64,000 nt of DNA from Paludibacter sp. (GTDB taxonomy: Bacteria > Bacteroidota > Bacteroidia > Bacteroidales > Paludibacteraceae): assembly GCA_019163375.1 (NCBI GenBank), contig JAFLKK010000014.1, positions 1-64,000 of the forward strand. The letters are read 5' to 3'. Both the position numbers and the translations under genes were made by a program. Under the pieces are notes generated by a model. The model ran no database searches and was not told where the DNA came from. It was given only the letters and a program-made list of their open reading frames with translations. Below are positions 8,245 to 19,625 of this stretch, piece after piece (position 1 is the first letter of the stretch; every line of letters begins with the position of its first letter).

Positions 8245-11200
8245 TCGGAAAACAAAGCTACGAGACAACATCGAGGCGATACGGACAGTATTTGAATTGG
8301 ATAACGTAAAGCGTCAGGCTACTCCCGAAGAAAAGGAAATCCTGAGGCGTTATTGTGGTTTCGGAGGATTGAAGTGCATTCTCAATCCTGCAACCAATCT
8401 TTCCGATACTGCCCGTTGGGCGAAATCAGACCTTGAATTGTTCCCGTTGACAGCACAATTACACCGCATTATTCGCGATAACACTGCTACTGAGACTGAG
8501 TACAAACGTTATGTAGACAGTTTGAAAAGTTCCATTCTCACAGCGTTCTATACTCCGCCTGAGATTGTGTCGGCAATTGCCGATACGCTGCATGATAACG
8601 GAATTGTTCCAAAAAAAATGTTGGATCCATCTGCCGGGCAAGGTGCGTTTATCACTTCTTTTAGTCAAAACGCTCCACATGCGGATGTGATGGCTTTTGA
8701 AAAAGATTTGCTTACAGGTAAACTGCTTTCTTATCTTTATCCCGAACACAAAATACGAGTAGAAGGATTTGAGAAAATAGAACTGCCTTTTAATGGCTAT
8801 TTCGATGTGGTATCTTCCAATATCCCATTCGGAGATGTAGCGGTATTTGATCCGGTATTCAGTGGAAGTAAAAATACTGCACGTCGCCAGTCTACTAAAG
8901 CTATTCATAATTATTTCTTTGCAAAAGGATTAGATGCGGTGCGTGATGGAGGCATTGTTGCTTTCATCACCTCGCAAGGTGTGATGAATACCCCTCAGTA
9001 TGAAGCTCAGCGTCGACTCCTGATGGAAAATGCAGACCTTGTGTCAGCCATCCGTTTACCGAATAATCTTTTTAGAGAGATCGCAAATACAGAAGTGGGC
9101 AGTGACCTGATTGTTTTGCAGAAACACTCGGGTAAGAAGCAAGTAAGTACGGCAGAACAGTCTTTCTTGAAAGGCTACGTCTCCGAATTCGGGACTACTA
9201 CCAATCACTATTTTCAAGACGGGAAGCATATTATCTATACCAAACGTACATTAGGTACTGACCCTTACGGTAAACCTACTATGATTTACATCCATGAAGG
9301 AGGCGTACCGGGTATAGCAGATGATTTGAAGAGCATGCTTACTGAAGATTTTGGTCAACGGTTGAACCGAACACGCTATCTGGGTTTTGATCAGCAATCA
9401 GCTGTTGCGAAAAATCCTATCGTGATAAAAGACGAAGCCATAAAAAGCTCAATCGTGGACATCAGCACTAAGTTCGTTGATTCTAGGCAAAATATCAGCG
9501 AAAAACCTGTGACTGATGAAAAACCAGAGATACAGCTACCTGTAATCAGTCTGTATGACCTGTTCGGCTTTTCAGAGGAGGAAAAAAGAATAGCGCAAAC
9601 GATAGGAAAACAACCCCGTGGCAAACGTTCTTCAGCAACGAACATTCAGGTGCAGCGGTTCTTATTTGAGAGTCTTCCCGAAGTTAAGACTGTTGAGTTG
9701 GCTACGACTAAAAAACAGGTAACGACAGAAATTGTCCAGCGCACAAAAGAGGAGGACATGCAGCCCCGGGAGTACTCTCAAAAGCTGGAACAGCACTATC
9801 GAGAAGGTTCGCTTGTTGTGGAAAATAATTCTCAGGTAGGCTATCTGAAAAGCATAACTCCTTACGGGGCAACTTTCCAACCGCTGGATTTAAAAAATGA
9901 ACAAAAAGAAAAGGCACAACTCTACATTTCCATACGCGACAGCTACCAAAGTTTGTATGCCTATGAAGCAGAACTGCATGAAGAGAATAAACTGCAACGT
10001 TCTTCACTGAATACCGACTATGATGAGTTTGTGCAACGTTACGGTTTTATGAACACCAAAGCGAATGTGAAGCTGATTATGATGGATGCTTCGGGACGAG
10101 ATGTCCTTTCATTGGAACGTGTCGAGGCTGGGCAGTTTGTCAAGGCGGACATTTTCGATCATCCCGTTAGTTTCTCTTTGAATGAGATTACACACGTCGA
10201 TATGCCTGAAGAAGCCCTATCCGCATCGCTCAACAAATACGGGGAAGTTAACCTTGATTATATGGTAACGCTCTGCGATTATAGTCAGGAAGAATTGATA
10301 AACGGACTGAAAGGTCGTATGTTCTTTAATCCACTAATTGCCAACTACGAAATACAGGATCGTTTTATTGCCGGTAATGTGGTCGAAAAGGCGGAATGTA
10401 TTGAAGAATGGCTAAAGGAGCATCCACATGGTCAGCGGGAGGAAGAAGCCCTCAATATACTTAAGGAAGCTATCCCTCGTCCAATCAGTTTTGACGAATT
10501 GGATTTCAATTTCGGGGAACGGTGGATTCCGACAGGGATTTATACGGCTTATGCCAGTCACTTGCTTGATGCGGATATTAGCATTAGTTATTCGGAGAGC
10601 ATGGACGAGTATTCGATCAAGTGCGGTATGAAGAATGCCAAAATTTTAGATCAATATGCTATAAAGGGATACTACCGTACTTATGATGGTATCAATCTTT
10701 TGAAAAATGCGCTACTCAACACTGTTCCCGACATCACTAAGAGTATAGGGAAAGACGAAAACGGTAACGAAATTAAAGTCCGGGACAGTGAAGCCATACA
10801 GCTAGCCAACAGCAAGATTGACGAGATGCGAAACGGCTTTTCCGATTGGCTGCAAGAACAATCACCTGAATTCCAAGGACGGTTGGCAGATATGTACAAC
10901 AGGAAGTTCAACTGCTTTGTACGGCCTTCTTACGACGGTTCGCATCAGACATTTCCCGACATTGATTTAAAGGCCCTAGAAAAGAAGTACAATATTAATG
11001 AAGTGTACAAGAGCCAAAAGGATTGTGTATGGATGCTTAAACAGAATGGAGGCGGTATTTGCGACCATGAGGTCGGTACAGGTAAAACCTTGATCATGTG
11101 CATTGCAGCACATGAGATGTATCGTTTGAAATTAGCTCACAAACCAATGATCATAGGGTTGAAAGCCAATGTTGGAGAAATTGCGGAGTGTTATCGTACT

Positions 11201-13603
11201 GCTTATCCGAATGCCAAGATTCTCTATGCCACCGAGAAAGATTTTTCTGTGCAGAATCGTGTAAAATTCTTCAACAATATCAAAAACAACGATTGGGATT
11301 GCGTGATTATGTCGCACGATCAGTTCGGTAAAATACCACAGTCCCCAGAGTTACAGCAGCGTATTTTACAAGCGGAACTGGATACTGTGGAGGAAAACCT
11401 GGAAGTAGTACGCCATGGTGGAAAAGATATATCACGTGCAATGCTTAAAGGATTGGAAAAACGAAAGATAAACCTTTCCGTCAAGCTGGAAACTATCGCA
11501 CACTCTATTGCTTCACGCACGGATGACGTGGTAGACTTCAAACAAATGGGAATAGATCATCTGTTTGTGGATGAAAGCCATCAATTTAAAAATTTGATGT
11601 TTAATACTCGCCATGACCGTGTAGCTGGATTGGGCAATCAAGACGGTAGCCAAAAGGCACTTAATATGCTTTACGCTATACGAACGATACAGGAGCAAAC
11701 GGGAAAGGATTTGGGAGCAACTTACCTTTCGGGCACAACTATTTCCAACTCTTTGACTGAACTGTATTTGCTATTCAAATACCTTCGACCAAAGGAACTG
11801 GAGCGGCAGAACATCAATTGTTTCGATGCGTGGGCAGCAATCTTTGCTAAGAAAACCACCGACTTTGAATTCTCCGTTACCAATCAAGTTATTCAGAAAG
11901 AACGCTTCCGCTACTTTATCAAAGTGCCGGAGCTGGCAGCTTTTTATAATGAAATAACAGACTACCGGACAGCTGAGGATGTAGGAGTTGATCGCCCGAA
12001 CAAGAACGAAATTCTCCACAACATACCTCCTACACCTCAGCAGGAAGAGTTTATAAAAAAATTAATGGAGTTTGCCCAAACTGGTAATGCGGAAGTTTTA
12101 GGACGTGCGCCGTTATCGGAGTCTGAAGAGAAAGCAAAAATGCTGATTGCTACCGATTATGCCCGTAAAATGGCTCTTGATTTGCGTATGATTAGTCTTG
12201 ATAAATACACTGACCACCCCGATAACAAGGCAAGTCACTGTGCCAAAACGATTGCAGCGTATTACCACAAGTATGAAGCACAAAAAGGAACACAGTTCGT
12301 TTTTTCCGATTTGGGCACCTATCAACCGGGATCGTGGAGTGTCTATTCGGAAATTAAGCGCAAGCTTGTTGAAGATTACGGTATTCCGTCACAGGAAATA
12401 CGGTTTATACAGGAATGCAAAACAGATAAAGCCCGTAAGTCGGTTATAGATGCGATGAATGACGGGAAGGTACGTGTTATCTTTGGTTCCACGTCTATGC
12501 TCGGTACAGGTGTAAACGCTCAAAAAAGAGCAGTTACGGTACATCACCTTGATACACCCTGGCGGCCGTCTGACCTACAGCAGCGGGATGGTCGCGCAGT
12601 CAGAAAAGGGAATGTGGTAGCAAAGTTGCACGCCAACAATCAGGTGGATGTGATTATCTATGCTGTTGAAAAGTCACTTGATAGCTATAAATTCAATTTA
12701 CTGCATTGCAAACAAACTTTCATTTCGCAACTTAAAAGTGGCGCGATGGGTGCACGTACCATCGACGAAGGAGCAATGGATGAGAAAAGTGGTATGAATT
12801 TTTCGGAATATATGGCTATTCTTTCGGGGAATACCGACTTGTTGGATAAATCCCGATTGGAAAAGAAGGTGGCAGCACTGGAGAGTGAACGCAAGTCGTT
12901 CAATAAGGATAAAAGCGGGTCGGCTTGGAAACTACAGGAATATACCCGAACACTCGACCATAACAACGAATGCATTGCTCACATGACTTCCGATTACGAG
13001 ATGTTTCAATCCCGTGTGAAGACAGATAAAGACGGATATATACTCAATCCGTTACAGTTAGATGGTTTACTGGCAACCGATGTGAAAAGTGTCGGAACAA
13101 AGCTGCAAGAAATAGCAAAAAATATCACTACTAATGGAGAATATATGCCTATCGGTGAATTATATGAATTTCCAATTCTAGTCAAAACAGAAACCACAGA
13201 GAATGATGCACAAGAGCAAAAACAAAACCGATTCTTTATCGAAGGTGCCTTTAAATATACTTATAACAACGGGCTGATCGCCATGAGCGACCATAAAGCA
13301 GCAGCTCTCAATTTTCTGAATGCACTGGAACGAATACCGAAGCTTATTGAGCAATATAGGACTCAAAATGTAACAATGGAGAGGGATGTACCCACTTTGC
13401 AGGAAGTGGTAAACAATACTTGGAGAAAGGAAGACGATTTAAAAAAACTAAAAAGTGAGTTGGCTGCGTTGGAACGTAAGATACAGCTTACATTAATTCC
13501 CAAACAAGGAATACAGACAAATGAGGGACTAAGTCAGGTGGTTACAGAAATGAAGTCAGAAAAACATCTGGATAACAGCCAATCAGTACGTATTCGTGTT
13601 TAA
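8234..13603 (+). CDS. giant N6-adenine methylase / SNF2-type helicase fusion
   Basis: A 1789-residue protein. The N-terminal part has methyltransferase motif I (DPSAGQGAF, residue ~130) and a variant motif IV, SNIPFG (~195), in place of NPPY. The helicase half has Walker A ([10 protein letters not shown], ~940), the DEAH-like box DESHQFKN (~1112), and motif VI ([11 protein letters not shown], ~1448). A coiled-coil tail ends the protein. This family is conserved in CTnDOT-like ICEs downstream of exc. It is thought to handle or protect element DNA, but no biochemical role is assigned. NIPF in place of NPPF/Y leaves methylase activity uncertain. It is the last recognisable left-arm gene before the cargo. 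Confidence 0.9.
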   Translation: MAFNRKTKLRDNIEAIRTVFELDNVKRQATPEEKEILRRYCGFGGLKCILNPATNLSDTARWAKSDLELFPLTAQLHRIIRDNTATETEYKRYVDSLKSSILTAFYTPPEIVSAIADTLHDNGIVPKKMLDPSAGQGAFITSFSQNAPHADVMAFEKDLLTGKLLSYLYPEHKIRVEGFEKIELPFNGYFDVVSSNIPFGDVAVFDPVFSGSKNTARRQSTKAIHNYFFAKGLDAVRDGGIVAFITSQGVMNTPQYEAQRRLLMENADLVSAIRLPNNLFREIANTEVGSDLIVLQKHSGKKQVSTAEQSFLKGYVSEFGTTTNHYFQDGKHIIYTKRTLGTDPYGKPTMIYIHEGGVPGIADDLKSMLTEDFGQRLNRTRYLGFDQQSAVAKNPIVIKDEAIKSSIVDISTKFVDSRQNISEKPVTDEKPEIQLPVISLYDLFGFSEEEKRIAQTIGKQPRGKRSSATNIQVQRFLFESLPEVKTVELATTKKQVTTEIVQRTKEEDMQPREYSQKLEQHYREGSLVVENNSQVGYLKSITPYGATFQPLDLKNEQKEKAQLYISIRDSYQSLYAYEAELHEENKLQRSSLNTDYDEFVQRYGFMNTKANVKLIMMDASGRDVLSLERVEAGQFVKADIFDHPVSFSLNEITHVDMPEEALSASLNKYGEVNLDYMVTLCDYSQEELINGLKGRMFFNPLIANYEIQDRFIAGNVVEKAECIEEWLKEHPHGQREEEALNILKEAIPRPISFDELDFNFGERWIPTGIYTAYASHLLDADISISYSESMDEYSIKCGMKNAKILDQYAIKGYYRTYDGINLLKNALLNTVPDITKSIGKDENGNEIKVRDSEAIQLANSKIDEMRNGFSDWLQEQSPEFQGRLADMYNRKFNCFVRPSYDGSHQTFPDIDLKALEKKYNINEVYKSQKDCVWMLKQNGGGICDHEVGTGKTLIMCIAAHEMYRLKLAHKPMIIGLKANVGEIAECYRTAYPNAKILYATEKDFSVQNRVKFFNNIKNNDWDCVIMSHDQFGKIPQSPELQQRILQAELDTVEENLEVVRHGGKDISRAMLKGLEKRKINLSVKLETIAHSIASRTDDVVDFKQMGIDHLFVDESHQFKNLMFNTRHDRVAGLGNQDGSQKALNMLYAIRTIQEQTGKDLGATYLSGTTISNSLTELYLLFKYLRPKELERQNINCFDAWAAIFAKKTTDFEFSVTNQVIQKERFRYFIKVPELAAFYNEITDYRTAEDVGVDRPNKNEILHNIPPTPQQEEFIKKLMEFAQTGNAEVLGRAPLSESEEKAKMLIATDYARKMALDLRMISLDKYTDHPDNKASHCAKTIAAYYHKYEAQKGTQFVFSDLGTYQPGSWSVYSEIKRKLVEDYGIPSQEIRFIQECKTDKARKSVIDAMNDGKVRVIFGSTSMLGTGVNAQKRAVTVHHLDTPWRPSDLQQRDGRAVRKGNVVAKLHANNQVDVIIYAVEKSLDSYKFNLLHCKQTFISQLKSGAMGARTIDEGAMDEKSGMNFSEYMAILSGNTDLLDKSRLEKKVAALESERKSFNKDKSGSAWKLQEYTRTLDHNNECIAHMTSDYEMFQSRVKTDKDGYILNPLQLDGLLATDVKSVGTKLQEIAKNITTNGEYMPIGELYEFPILVKTETTENDAQEQKQNRFFIEGAFKYTYNNGLIAMSDHKAAALNFLNALERIPKLIEQYRTQNVTMERDVPTLQEVVNNTWRKEDDLKKLKSELAALERKIQLTLIPKQGIQTNEGLSQVVTEMKSEKHLDNSQSVRIRV

Positions 13604-14048
13604 TAGTAAAGATAAAACGAAATCATGTTGAGATATAAAAAACATCTTAAGGATTTATTTACACATCTAATAAATAGCCAGCTAAATTGATAAAAAATGA
13701 ATTAATAAAGCGCTAGACCATACATGTATAATGGGTGCTAAATCTCCTTTATTAGCGTTACAATTGAATTCTTAGGAGGAAAACTGGCGTATAGTTAATG
13801 CCACTATAAGATTACACAAATTAAAGTTACTTATGAGAAATTTCAAATAAATGATAAAAACTGGGAAATGCTCTTTGCATACAAATGGTTGCATAATACT
13901 AAAAGTAATGTAAATTATCTGCATTTCCTCTTTCAACTATTACAACTATTTAAATTATTGATTTTGTTAAGTTTAAATTAAAGCTGTATCAATGTAAAAT
14001 TTAAATTAGATATTCTTTGACCTATTCTTTGTTAGTCTAGAACGACAA
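13604..14048. other. AT-rich gap at the left cargo boundary
   Basis: There is no convincing gene. A short frame around 13835-13980 (K-F-Q-I-N-D-K-N-W-E-M-L-F-A-Y-K-W-L-H) has a codon-like look but no usable start and may be a gene remnant. No terminator stands out after the helicase. No direct repeat shared with the right cargo boundary near 58.4 kb was seen. Confidence 0.5.
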
Positions 14049-14097
14049 AATCCCCATTTATGGGGATTGCTTAGAGCTAAGATGTAGCCTAATTTTG
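14049..14097 (+). promoter_or_regulatory. promoter with 20-bp palindromic operator (site A)
   Basis: AATCCCCATTTATGGGGATT (14049-14068) is a near-perfect palindrome. Its promoter-proximal end is exactly 21 bp upstream of the -7 element TAATTTTG (14090-14097). The GATTGC at its edge overlaps where the -33 element should be. The same palindrome and spacing occur at five other iron-themed promoters in this window. A centre near -42 suggests an activator site. Confidence 0.8.
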
Positions 14098-14128
14098 CAA
14101 CCGAACATTAATTAAAATAAATATAGGT

Positions 14129-16462
14129 ATGCAAAAATTATTATTTCTTCTATTGTTTTTTATTTCGACGCAGGTATTTGCGCAAACAGGCTCTATAAAA
14201 GGTTCGGTACTTACCAAAGACGGAAAAGTGGCTGAATTTGTAAATCTTATATTGATAGGTACACAAAATGGTGCTATCGTTCAACATGATGGAACCTATG
14301 AGATAGCTAATATAAAACCGGGAAAATACACTTTGAAAGCCAGTTTCGTGGGTGTAGTTACACAAACCAAAACAGTAGTGGCAGAAGCAGCTAAGACTGT
14401 GAATGTAGACTTTGTGCTAACAGAAAGTAGCAAAGAACTTACCGAAGTGGTGGTGACAGCCAATCCCAGCAAGTACGTGGCGGATTATCCGTCGGTATCG
14501 CTCCGTTTAAAAACGCCGTTGCTCGAAGTGCCTCAAAACATTCAGATAGTTACTAAGCAAATTCTTCAGGACCAACAAATTTTTGATATGCTCGAAGGCG
14601 TTACCCGCAACGTGAGTGGTGCTCGACGCATGGAACACTGGGATAATTACGCATTGATTTATATGCGCGGTTCGCAGATTGCTGCTTTCCGCAATGGGAT
14701 GAATGTCACCATGTCGTGGAGTCCGCAACCAGAGGATATGAGCATGGTGGAACGCATAGAGTTTGTAAAAGGTCCGGCAGGATTTATGCTTGCAAACGGT
14801 GAACCAAGTGGATTTTACAATGTGGTAACCAAAAAGCCTACCGGAATTACCAAAGGCGAAGTGGGCATGACCGTAGGAAGTTTTGATACCTATCGTGCGA
14901 CGCTGGATTTGGATGGGCAGTTGGATAAGAGTGGAAAATTATTGTATCGACTCAATGTGCTTGGACAATCGAAGGGCTCTCATCGTCCTTACGAATACAA
15001 TAACCGCGTTTCAGTAGCTCCGGTTATCAAATATAAGTTTAATGATCGCACTTCGCTTACAGCCGAATATACATATCAGAAAAACGTGATGTCGATGATT
15101 GGCTCAAACTACTCGTACTCAGCCAAAGGGTATAACGACCTTCCGGTTGACTTTACCACGGCCGAAGACAATATGACACCGACAACGCTGACTGAGAATT
15201 CGGCATTTCTTACCATGGTGCATAATTTCAACGACAATTGGAAATTCACCGGACAAATTGCGTATATCAATTCCAAACAGATTGGTCAAAGCATGTGGCC
15301 AACCGGTTTCTCGGCTAATAAAGATACGCTTTATCGTGCTACCTCCATTTGGGATTACGAGGGCGAAAGTAAAGTTGGACAATTTTTCATCAATGGGGAT
15401 GTGCAAACAGGCTTTTTGAGACATCGGATATTGGGTGGTATTGATATGGGTGATAAATCTTTCTATCACGACTGGGCTCAAGCAGGTGCGCTGAAACCAC
15501 TGAATGTGTATCATCCGGTTTATGGCCAAATTGCGGCTTCGCAATATCCTGTTTTTGACCGTTCGCTTAGTATTCGCGAGCGCGGAGTTCATTACCGCCA
15601 ATCGTACGTAGGCTATTATGTGCAGGACGAAATCAGCATGTTCAGCGATAAATTGCGTTTGACGTTGGCCGGTCGTTTTACTACAGCGAGTGATCTTGAT
15701 CCCTATTCGGGAACTATTGATGCTTCAAAGTTCACCCCGCGTGTGGGATTAAGCTATTCTATTGATAAAAACACTTCACTGTATGGCGTTTACGATCAGG
15801 CATTTGTTCCGCAAGCAGGATCGGATAAACAGGGCAATAGCTTTAAACCTGTGACAGGTGACAATGTGGAATTAGGGCTTAAACGCGAATGGTTTGGTGG
15901 TAACTGGGTAACATCATTATCGCTTTACAAAATCACCAAAAACAATGTGCTGACTGCCGATCCCAATAATATAAATTTCTCTATTCAACTTGGTCAAACA
16001 GTTACCAAGGGTATCGAATTTGATGTGCGTGGACAAATTACCGAAGAACTGAACCTGACCGCTAACTATGCTTATACCGATGGCGTGGTGACCAAAGATA
16101 CCGATCCGGCAAAAGAGAATATCTCTGTACCGGGTATCAGTGCACATTTGGGTAATGTCTGGTTAACCTATCGTGCTTCCAAAGGGGCTATAAAAGGGTT
16201 GGGGGTATCACTTGGGGCACAATACCAGGGAGATCGTACCTCGTGGTATGTGTTTGACGGAACAAGTCAATCTTTGCCCGATTACTTCAGATTGGACGGT
16301 GCTGTTTCGTATCAGTTGAACAAGTTTACTATTGCGCTGAACGTAAACAATATTACCAGCAAGCATCTTTACTCGGGAGCATATTATAACTGGGGAGGAT
16401 TCTACTACTGGCAATCGGAACCGCTAATTAATTCAAGATTGAATATTACGTATAAGTTTTAA
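14129..16462 (+). CDS. TonB-dependent siderophore-type outer-membrane receptor
   Basis: A 777-residue receptor: signal peptide (~1-18, ending VFAQ), carboxypeptidase-regulatory-like domain (~20-105), plug (~125-235, with VERIEFVKGPAGFMLANGEPSG), then a beta-barrel ending in the aromatic-terminal strand NITYKF. The plug and barrel resemble FhuA/FhuE-type siderophore receptors. It brings ferric chelates across the outer membrane using TonB energy. The next gene starts 3 nt after the stop and is a PepSY membrane protein, a common partner that may reduce or release the iron. The operator palindrome A is just upstream. The substrate is not known. Confidence 0.92.
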   Translation: MQKLLFLLLFFISTQVFAQTGSIKGSVLTKDGKVAEFVNLILIGTQNGAIVQHDGTYEIANIKPGKYTLKASFVGVVTQTKTVVAEAAKTVNVDFVLTESSKELTEVVVTANPSKYVADYPSVSLRLKTPLLEVPQNIQIVTKQILQDQQIFDMLEGVTRNVSGARRMEHWDNYALIYMRGSQIAAFRNGMNVTMSWSPQPEDMSMVERIEFVKGPAGFMLANGEPSGFYNVVTKKPTGITKGEVGMTVGSFDTYRATLDLDGQLDKSGKLLYRLNVLGQSKGSHRPYEYNNRVSVAPVIKYKFNDRTSLTAEYTYQKNVMSMIGSNYSYSAKGYNDLPVDFTTAEDNMTPTTLTENSAFLTMVHNFNDNWKFTGQIAYINSKQIGQSMWPTGFSANKDTLYRATSIWDYEGESKVGQFFINGDVQTGFLRHRILGGIDMGDKSFYHDWAQAGALKPLNVYHPVYGQIAASQYPVFDRSLSIRERGVHYRQSYVGYYVQDEISMFSDKLRLTLAGRFTTASDLDPYSGTIDASKFTPRVGLSYSIDKNTSLYGVYDQAFVPQAGSDKQGNSFKPVTGDNVELGLKREWFGGNWVTSLSLYKITKNNVLTADPNNINFSIQLGQTVTKGIEFDVRGQITEELNLTANYAYTDGVVTKDTDPAKENISVPGISAHLGNVWLTYRASKGAIKGLGVSLGAQYQGDRTSWYVFDGTSQSLPDYFRLDGAVSYQLNKFTIALNVNNITSKHLYSGAYYNWGGFYYWQSEPLINSRLNITYKF

Positions 16463-16464
16463 GC

Positions 16465-17574
16465 ATGAAAAAACTATTTCATCAACTTCATCTTTGGCTC
16501 GGGCTGACGTCCGGGCTATTGGTGTTTATAATTGCTGTCACCGGTTCGCTATACGCTTTTCAGGAAGAGATTACCGGAATAGGTAAGTATCATTACGTGA
16601 AGGAGCGCAACGAAAGTTTTAGACTCCCTACGCAACTCGGAGAAGTGGCTGAAAAGCTCTTGCCGGGTAAGGAACTTCATGCAGTGAAATACAATGGCGG
16701 GGCTAAAGCTGCTGAAGCTATTTTCTATGGATATAATCCAAGTTACTATTTTATCGTCTACCTCGATCCTTACACGGGTGAGGCATTGAAGGTAAAAGAT
16801 ATGAATAAGGATTTCTTTCGCTTTATCATGCAGGGGCATTATTACCTGTGGTTACCACCTCAGGTTGGTCACCCTTTGGTGGCTTGCTCTACCTTGGTTT
16901 TTCTCATAGTTCTTATTACCGGGATAGTGATATGGATTCCTAAAAATCGAACGGCATTGAAGAACCGCATTTGGTTCAGATGGAAAAAGGGAACAAAATG
17001 GCCACGTATCAATCTGGATTTACATGTTGTGGGTGGATTATATGTCACCGCATTTGCACTCATTTTTGCCATTACGGGTTTAGTATGGGGCTTTGAATGG
17101 TTCTCTGATGCCTATTATAAAACGGCAGGGGGAGAAAAATCTCTGACTTACACGGAAGTTCTTTCGAAGAAACAAGCGATTGATTCAACCCTTAGGACAA
17201 CTGAACCACTCGACAAGGTGTGGTTGCTTATGCAACGTGAATATCCCGATGCAGCCTCCATCGAAGTACATCCAGTACACTCGGATAGTGCTTCCATTGC
17301 GGCTAATGCCAGTCAGCGTGAAGGAAAGTACTGGAATACCGATTATCGGTATTTCGACCAGTATACGTTGCATGAAATACCTGCAAAGAATATCTACGGA
17401 CGATTGAAAGATGCTGATTTTGCCGATAAGCTTATGCGAATGAATTATGAAATTCACACCGGTGCTATTCTCGGATTACCAGGTAAGATATTTGCCTTTT
17501 TGATGAGTCTGTTTATTGCCAGTTTCCCCATTACAGGATTTATCTTGTGGTGGAGAAAGAGGAAAAAGAAATAG
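16465..17574 (+). CDS. PepSY-associated inner-membrane protein
   Basis: A 369-residue protein. The first helix (residues ~12-32, HLWLGLTSGLLVFIIAVTGS) is typical of the PepSY_TM family. Further membrane segments lie at ~138-158, ~190-212 and ~340-360, with PepSY-like extracytoplasmic parts between. Homologues next to siderophore receptors are thought to be flavin- or haem-linked ferric reductases. Conserved His residues near the helices (GHYYLWLPP, DLHVVGGLY, EIHTG) could bind haem; that is inference. It shares an operon with the receptor upstream and ends in a convergent terminator. Confidence 0.9.
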   Translation: MKKLFHQLHLWLGLTSGLLVFIIAVTGSLYAFQEEITGIGKYHYVKERNESFRLPTQLGEVAEKLLPGKELHAVKYNGGAKAAEAIFYGYNPSYYFIVYLDPYTGEALKVKDMNKDFFRFIMQGHYYLWLPPQVGHPLVACSTLVFLIVLITGIVIWIPKNRTALKNRIWFRWKKGTKWPRINLDLHVVGGLYVTAFALIFAITGLVWGFEWFSDAYYKTAGGEKSLTYTEVLSKKQAIDSTLRTTEPLDKVWLLMQREYPDAASIEVHPVHSDSASIAANASQREGKYWNTDYRYFDQYTLHEIPAKNIYGRLKDADFADKLMRMNYEIHTGAILGLPGKIFAFLMSLFIASFPITGFILWWRKRKKK

Positions 17575-17595
17575 TGTTTTTTGAGAGAGAAAAAA

Positions 17596-17629
17596 GTTTG
17601 GGAGAGCGTAATAATACACCCTCCCAAAC
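17596..17629. terminator. bidirectional terminator
   Basis: GTTTGGGAG (17596-17604) pairs with CTCCCAAAC (17621-17629) over a 16-nt loop, with A-rich DNA before and after. It lies between the convergent PepSY gene and flavodoxin gene. Confidence 0.65.
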
Positions 17630-17662
17630 AACAAACTACTAATTAATTACTAAACAAAAATA

Positions 17663-18169
17663 TTATTGAAATTTCGGAGATATGTCAGACAACCAGTCAT
17701 TTATCCGATTATCTGTTTTATCATATTCATTATCTTCATCCAAGGCCAAACCAACAAACATCCCTGCTTCTTCAGCCCTTGAAGAATCATAATTATATCT
17801 TTCGGCAGAAATATATCCAATGATTTTACAGTCTTTGTCTTTTATAGTTTCGTATAAAATCCCCATCCCATCCACAAATGAATCCGAATAAGAAGAGGAA
17901 TCACCAAGCCCAAACAACGCTATAGTTTTGTTTTCTAAATTGATGGATTTTAGTTTAGATAAAAATCCATCCCAGTCGTCCTGCAAATCGCCAAAACCCC
18001 ACGTAGAGGTTCCCAAGATAAGATTAGAATAAGTTTCAAAATCGGTAACACTTGCCTTAGATACATCAATTAAAGTAACTTCGGCATTTACAAGTTTTTT
18101 TGCTATTTTTTTTGCTACATCTTTTGTGTTACCACCTGACGAGCCATAAATGATTGCAATTGGTTTCAT
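17663..18169 (-). CDS. fldA: flavodoxin
   Basis: A 168-residue long-chain flavodoxin. The FMN phosphate loop is YGSSGGNTKDVA (residues ~8-19). The isoalloxazine-binding loops are GTSTWGFGDLQDDW (~53-66) and FGLGDSSSYSDSFVDG (~86-101). It is a small electron carrier that replaces ferredoxin when iron is scarce. It is the last gene of a three-gene minus-strand operon whose promoter carries operator site B, which fits an iron-limitation response. Confidence 0.96.
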   Translation of the reverse strand: MKPIAIIYGSSGGNTKDVAKKIAKKLVNAEVTLIDVSKASVTDFETYSNLILGTSTWGFGDLQDDWDGFLSKLKSINLENKTIALFGLGDSSSYSDSFVDGMGILYETIKDKDCKIIGYISAERYNYDSSRAEEAGMFVGLALDEDNEYDKTDNRINDWLSDISPKFQ

Positions 18170-18209
18170 CTTTATCAGTTTTAAATATTTCTATAAAATT
18201 AAGTATTTT

Positions 18210-18392
18210 CTAGATTTTATCCATCAAAGTAGTATCACCGTGCAAATCGAATACCACAGTTTGGGATATATTACGATTTATTAGCTGCCTGTTAGTGCGA
18301 GGCATTTGCCAATCTTCAACCGGCAACTTAAAATTGCCGGCACAATGACATTGAATAATTTGTGAATTTGTTTTTATTTCTACTATTTTCAT
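18210..18392 (-). CDS. small unrecognised protein of the flavodoxin operon
   Basis: A 60-residue protein with a Cys-x-Cys pair in IIQCHCAGNFKLP. It sits 7 nt after the DUF6686 stop and 40 nt before flavodoxin, all on the minus strand, so it is probably translated. A metal-binding role for QCHC is possible. No family was recognised. Confidence 0.6.
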   Translation of the reverse strand: MKIVEIKTNSQIIQCHCAGNFKLPVEDWQMPRTNRQLINRNISQTVVFDLHGDTTLMDKI

Positions 18393-18399
18393 TAATTTG

Positions 18400-18762
18400 T
18401 TAATTTAAATAAATAAGAAAATCACCCTGAAATGTTTTAAAATGCTGTGTGTAATTACTATTAAGTTGATACATATCCAACAAGCATTTAAACTCTATCA
18501 GCTCTTCATTGTTAAACATAATGTTGATATTCTGATATCCTATAGGGATAAGAATTTTACGGGAATAACTTGTGTCTCTGTTCCGATATTCCCATTCCTC
18601 GCCATTTACCTTCATTATGTATTCCACAAAATGTTTGTACTGCGAGTCAGTGAAGTTGAAATTAATATTTTTAAATTCAATATGTATCAAATTACATTTA
18701 AAGCATTTGAAAATTTTACCGTTATTCGTTTTCTGTATAATGATCAGTTTGGTATTTCTCAT
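18400..18762 (-). CDS. DUF6686 family protein
   Basis: A 120-residue soluble protein with CFKCNLIHIEFKNINFNF near residues 19-36, which matches my recollection of DUF6686 (a C-x-x-C followed by an aromatic/Asn-rich strand). It is first in the operon with the 60-residue protein and flavodoxin. Its upstream region has the -7 element TATTTTTG on the minus strand (18793-18800) and operator site B (18822-18841). No function is known. The context suggests iron or redox physiology. Confidence 0.7.
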   Translation of the reverse strand: MRNTKLIIIQKTNNGKIFKCFKCNLIHIEFKNINFNFTDSQYKHFVEYIMKVNGEEWEYRNRDTSYSRKILIPIGYQNINIMFNNEELIEFKCLLDMYQLNSNYTQHFKTFQGDFLIYLN

Positions 18763-18792
18763 TCTTTCTATTTGTTTTTTAAATCAACAGTA

Positions 18793-18841
18793 CAAAAATA
18801 CGGTGTAATGAGAAGGTTGACAATCCCTATAAGTAGTGAAT
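18793..18841 (-). promoter_or_regulatory. promoter with palindromic operator (site B)
   Basis: The plus-strand sequence AATCCCTATAAGTAGTGAAT (18822-18841) matches the window consensus at 18 of 20 positions. Exactly 21 bp separate it from the minus-strand -7 element TATTTTTG (CAAAAATA at 18793-18800). It drives DUF6686, the 60-residue protein and flavodoxin. Confidence 0.8.
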
Positions 18842-18972
18842 TTGACAGAGTGCTATCACCAATAATAAGGACAAGACAGAACTAGGTCTGTTTATACTTA
18901 AAGAATTGACAAATAAGACATATATTTACCCTAAATTTTGTGCATTAGATACCAAAACTAAATTAAATTTCG

Positions 18973-18980
18973 TATACTTG
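18973..18980 (+). promoter_or_regulatory. possible ferritin promoter -7 element
   Basis: TATACTTG is a one-mismatch version of the TAnnTTTG -7 element, about 125 bp upstream of ferritin. No copy of the iron-operon palindrome is present at the 21-bp position, so ferritin appears to be under other control, perhaps PerR. The rest of 18842-19103 shows no gene. Confidence 0.4.
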
Positions 18981-19103
18981 CAGTGCATTTCGCCAAGTAG
19001 TTTCATTTTATGATTTCTGTCTATATTTATGACAAAAAGAAACATAAATGAAAACAGAGAGGAGTTTTAGTCAATCAACATACACAATTAACAACTATTA
19101 GTT

Positions 19104-19601
19104 ATGAATAAGAAAATTGAAGAATTATTAAATGCACAAATTGTAAAAGAAAGTTATTCATCCAATTTGTATTTGGCGATGGCATCATGGACTGAGTCTG
19201 AAGGATACTCAGGTATCTCACAATGGCTCTATGCACAAGCTGAGGAAGAACACGTACACATGTTAAGACTATTGCATTATATCAATGACAGAGACGGGCG
19301 TGCAATAATTCCCGAACTGAAACAACCTCCGGTAAGCTTCGAAAGCATTCAAAAAGTATTTGAAGAGGTTTATGCTCATGAAAAGTCAATTACTGCATCA
19401 ATAAACAAAATTGTGGATTTGACTTTTGAAGAAAAAGATTACTCCACTAATCAATGGATACAGTGGTACGTAAATGAACAAATTGAAGAGGAAAAGACCG
19501 CGCGGGAAATCCTAGACAAACTCAAACTGTCGGGGCTAGCCAATATGTACTTATTTGATAAAGACATTATGAGCTTTCGAACAAAGAAAGTAGGTGCATG
19601 A
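19104..19601 (+). CDS. ftnA: non-haem ferritin
   Basis: A 165-residue four-helix ferritin that oxidises Fe(II) and stores it in the 24-mer cage. The expected ferroxidase ligands are visible: Glu16 in the first helix, the EEEHVH motif near residues 47-52, Glu in EEVYAHEKS, and the QIEEEKTA motif at ~130-137. This is the usual bacterial FtnA length. It opens the plus-strand oxidative-stress cluster (ferritin, decayed Hrb, PerR, KatG, rubrerythrin). Confidence 0.96.
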   Translation: MNKKIEELLNAQIVKESYSSNLYLAMASWTESEGYSGISQWLYAQAEEEHVHMLRLLHYINDRDGRAIIPELKQPPVSFESIQKVFEEVYAHEKSITASINKIVDLTFEEKDYSTNQWIQWYVNEQIEEEKTAREILDKLKLSGLANMYLFDKDIMSFRTKKVGA

Positions 19602-19625
19602 TAAACTCTGAGACATTTTTAAAAA

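Noticed and set aside
14049-14068. The palindrome as a classical Fur box
   Set aside because: The sequence (CCC..GGG core) is unlike the AT-rich Fur consensus, and fixed placement near -42 is more like an activator site. Fur-family binding is not excluded experimentally.
18442-18885. 147-codon plus-strand frame opposite DUF6686
   Set aside because: The minus-strand gene has a recognisable motif, operon context and promoter with operator. The plus frame has none and would run through the operator.
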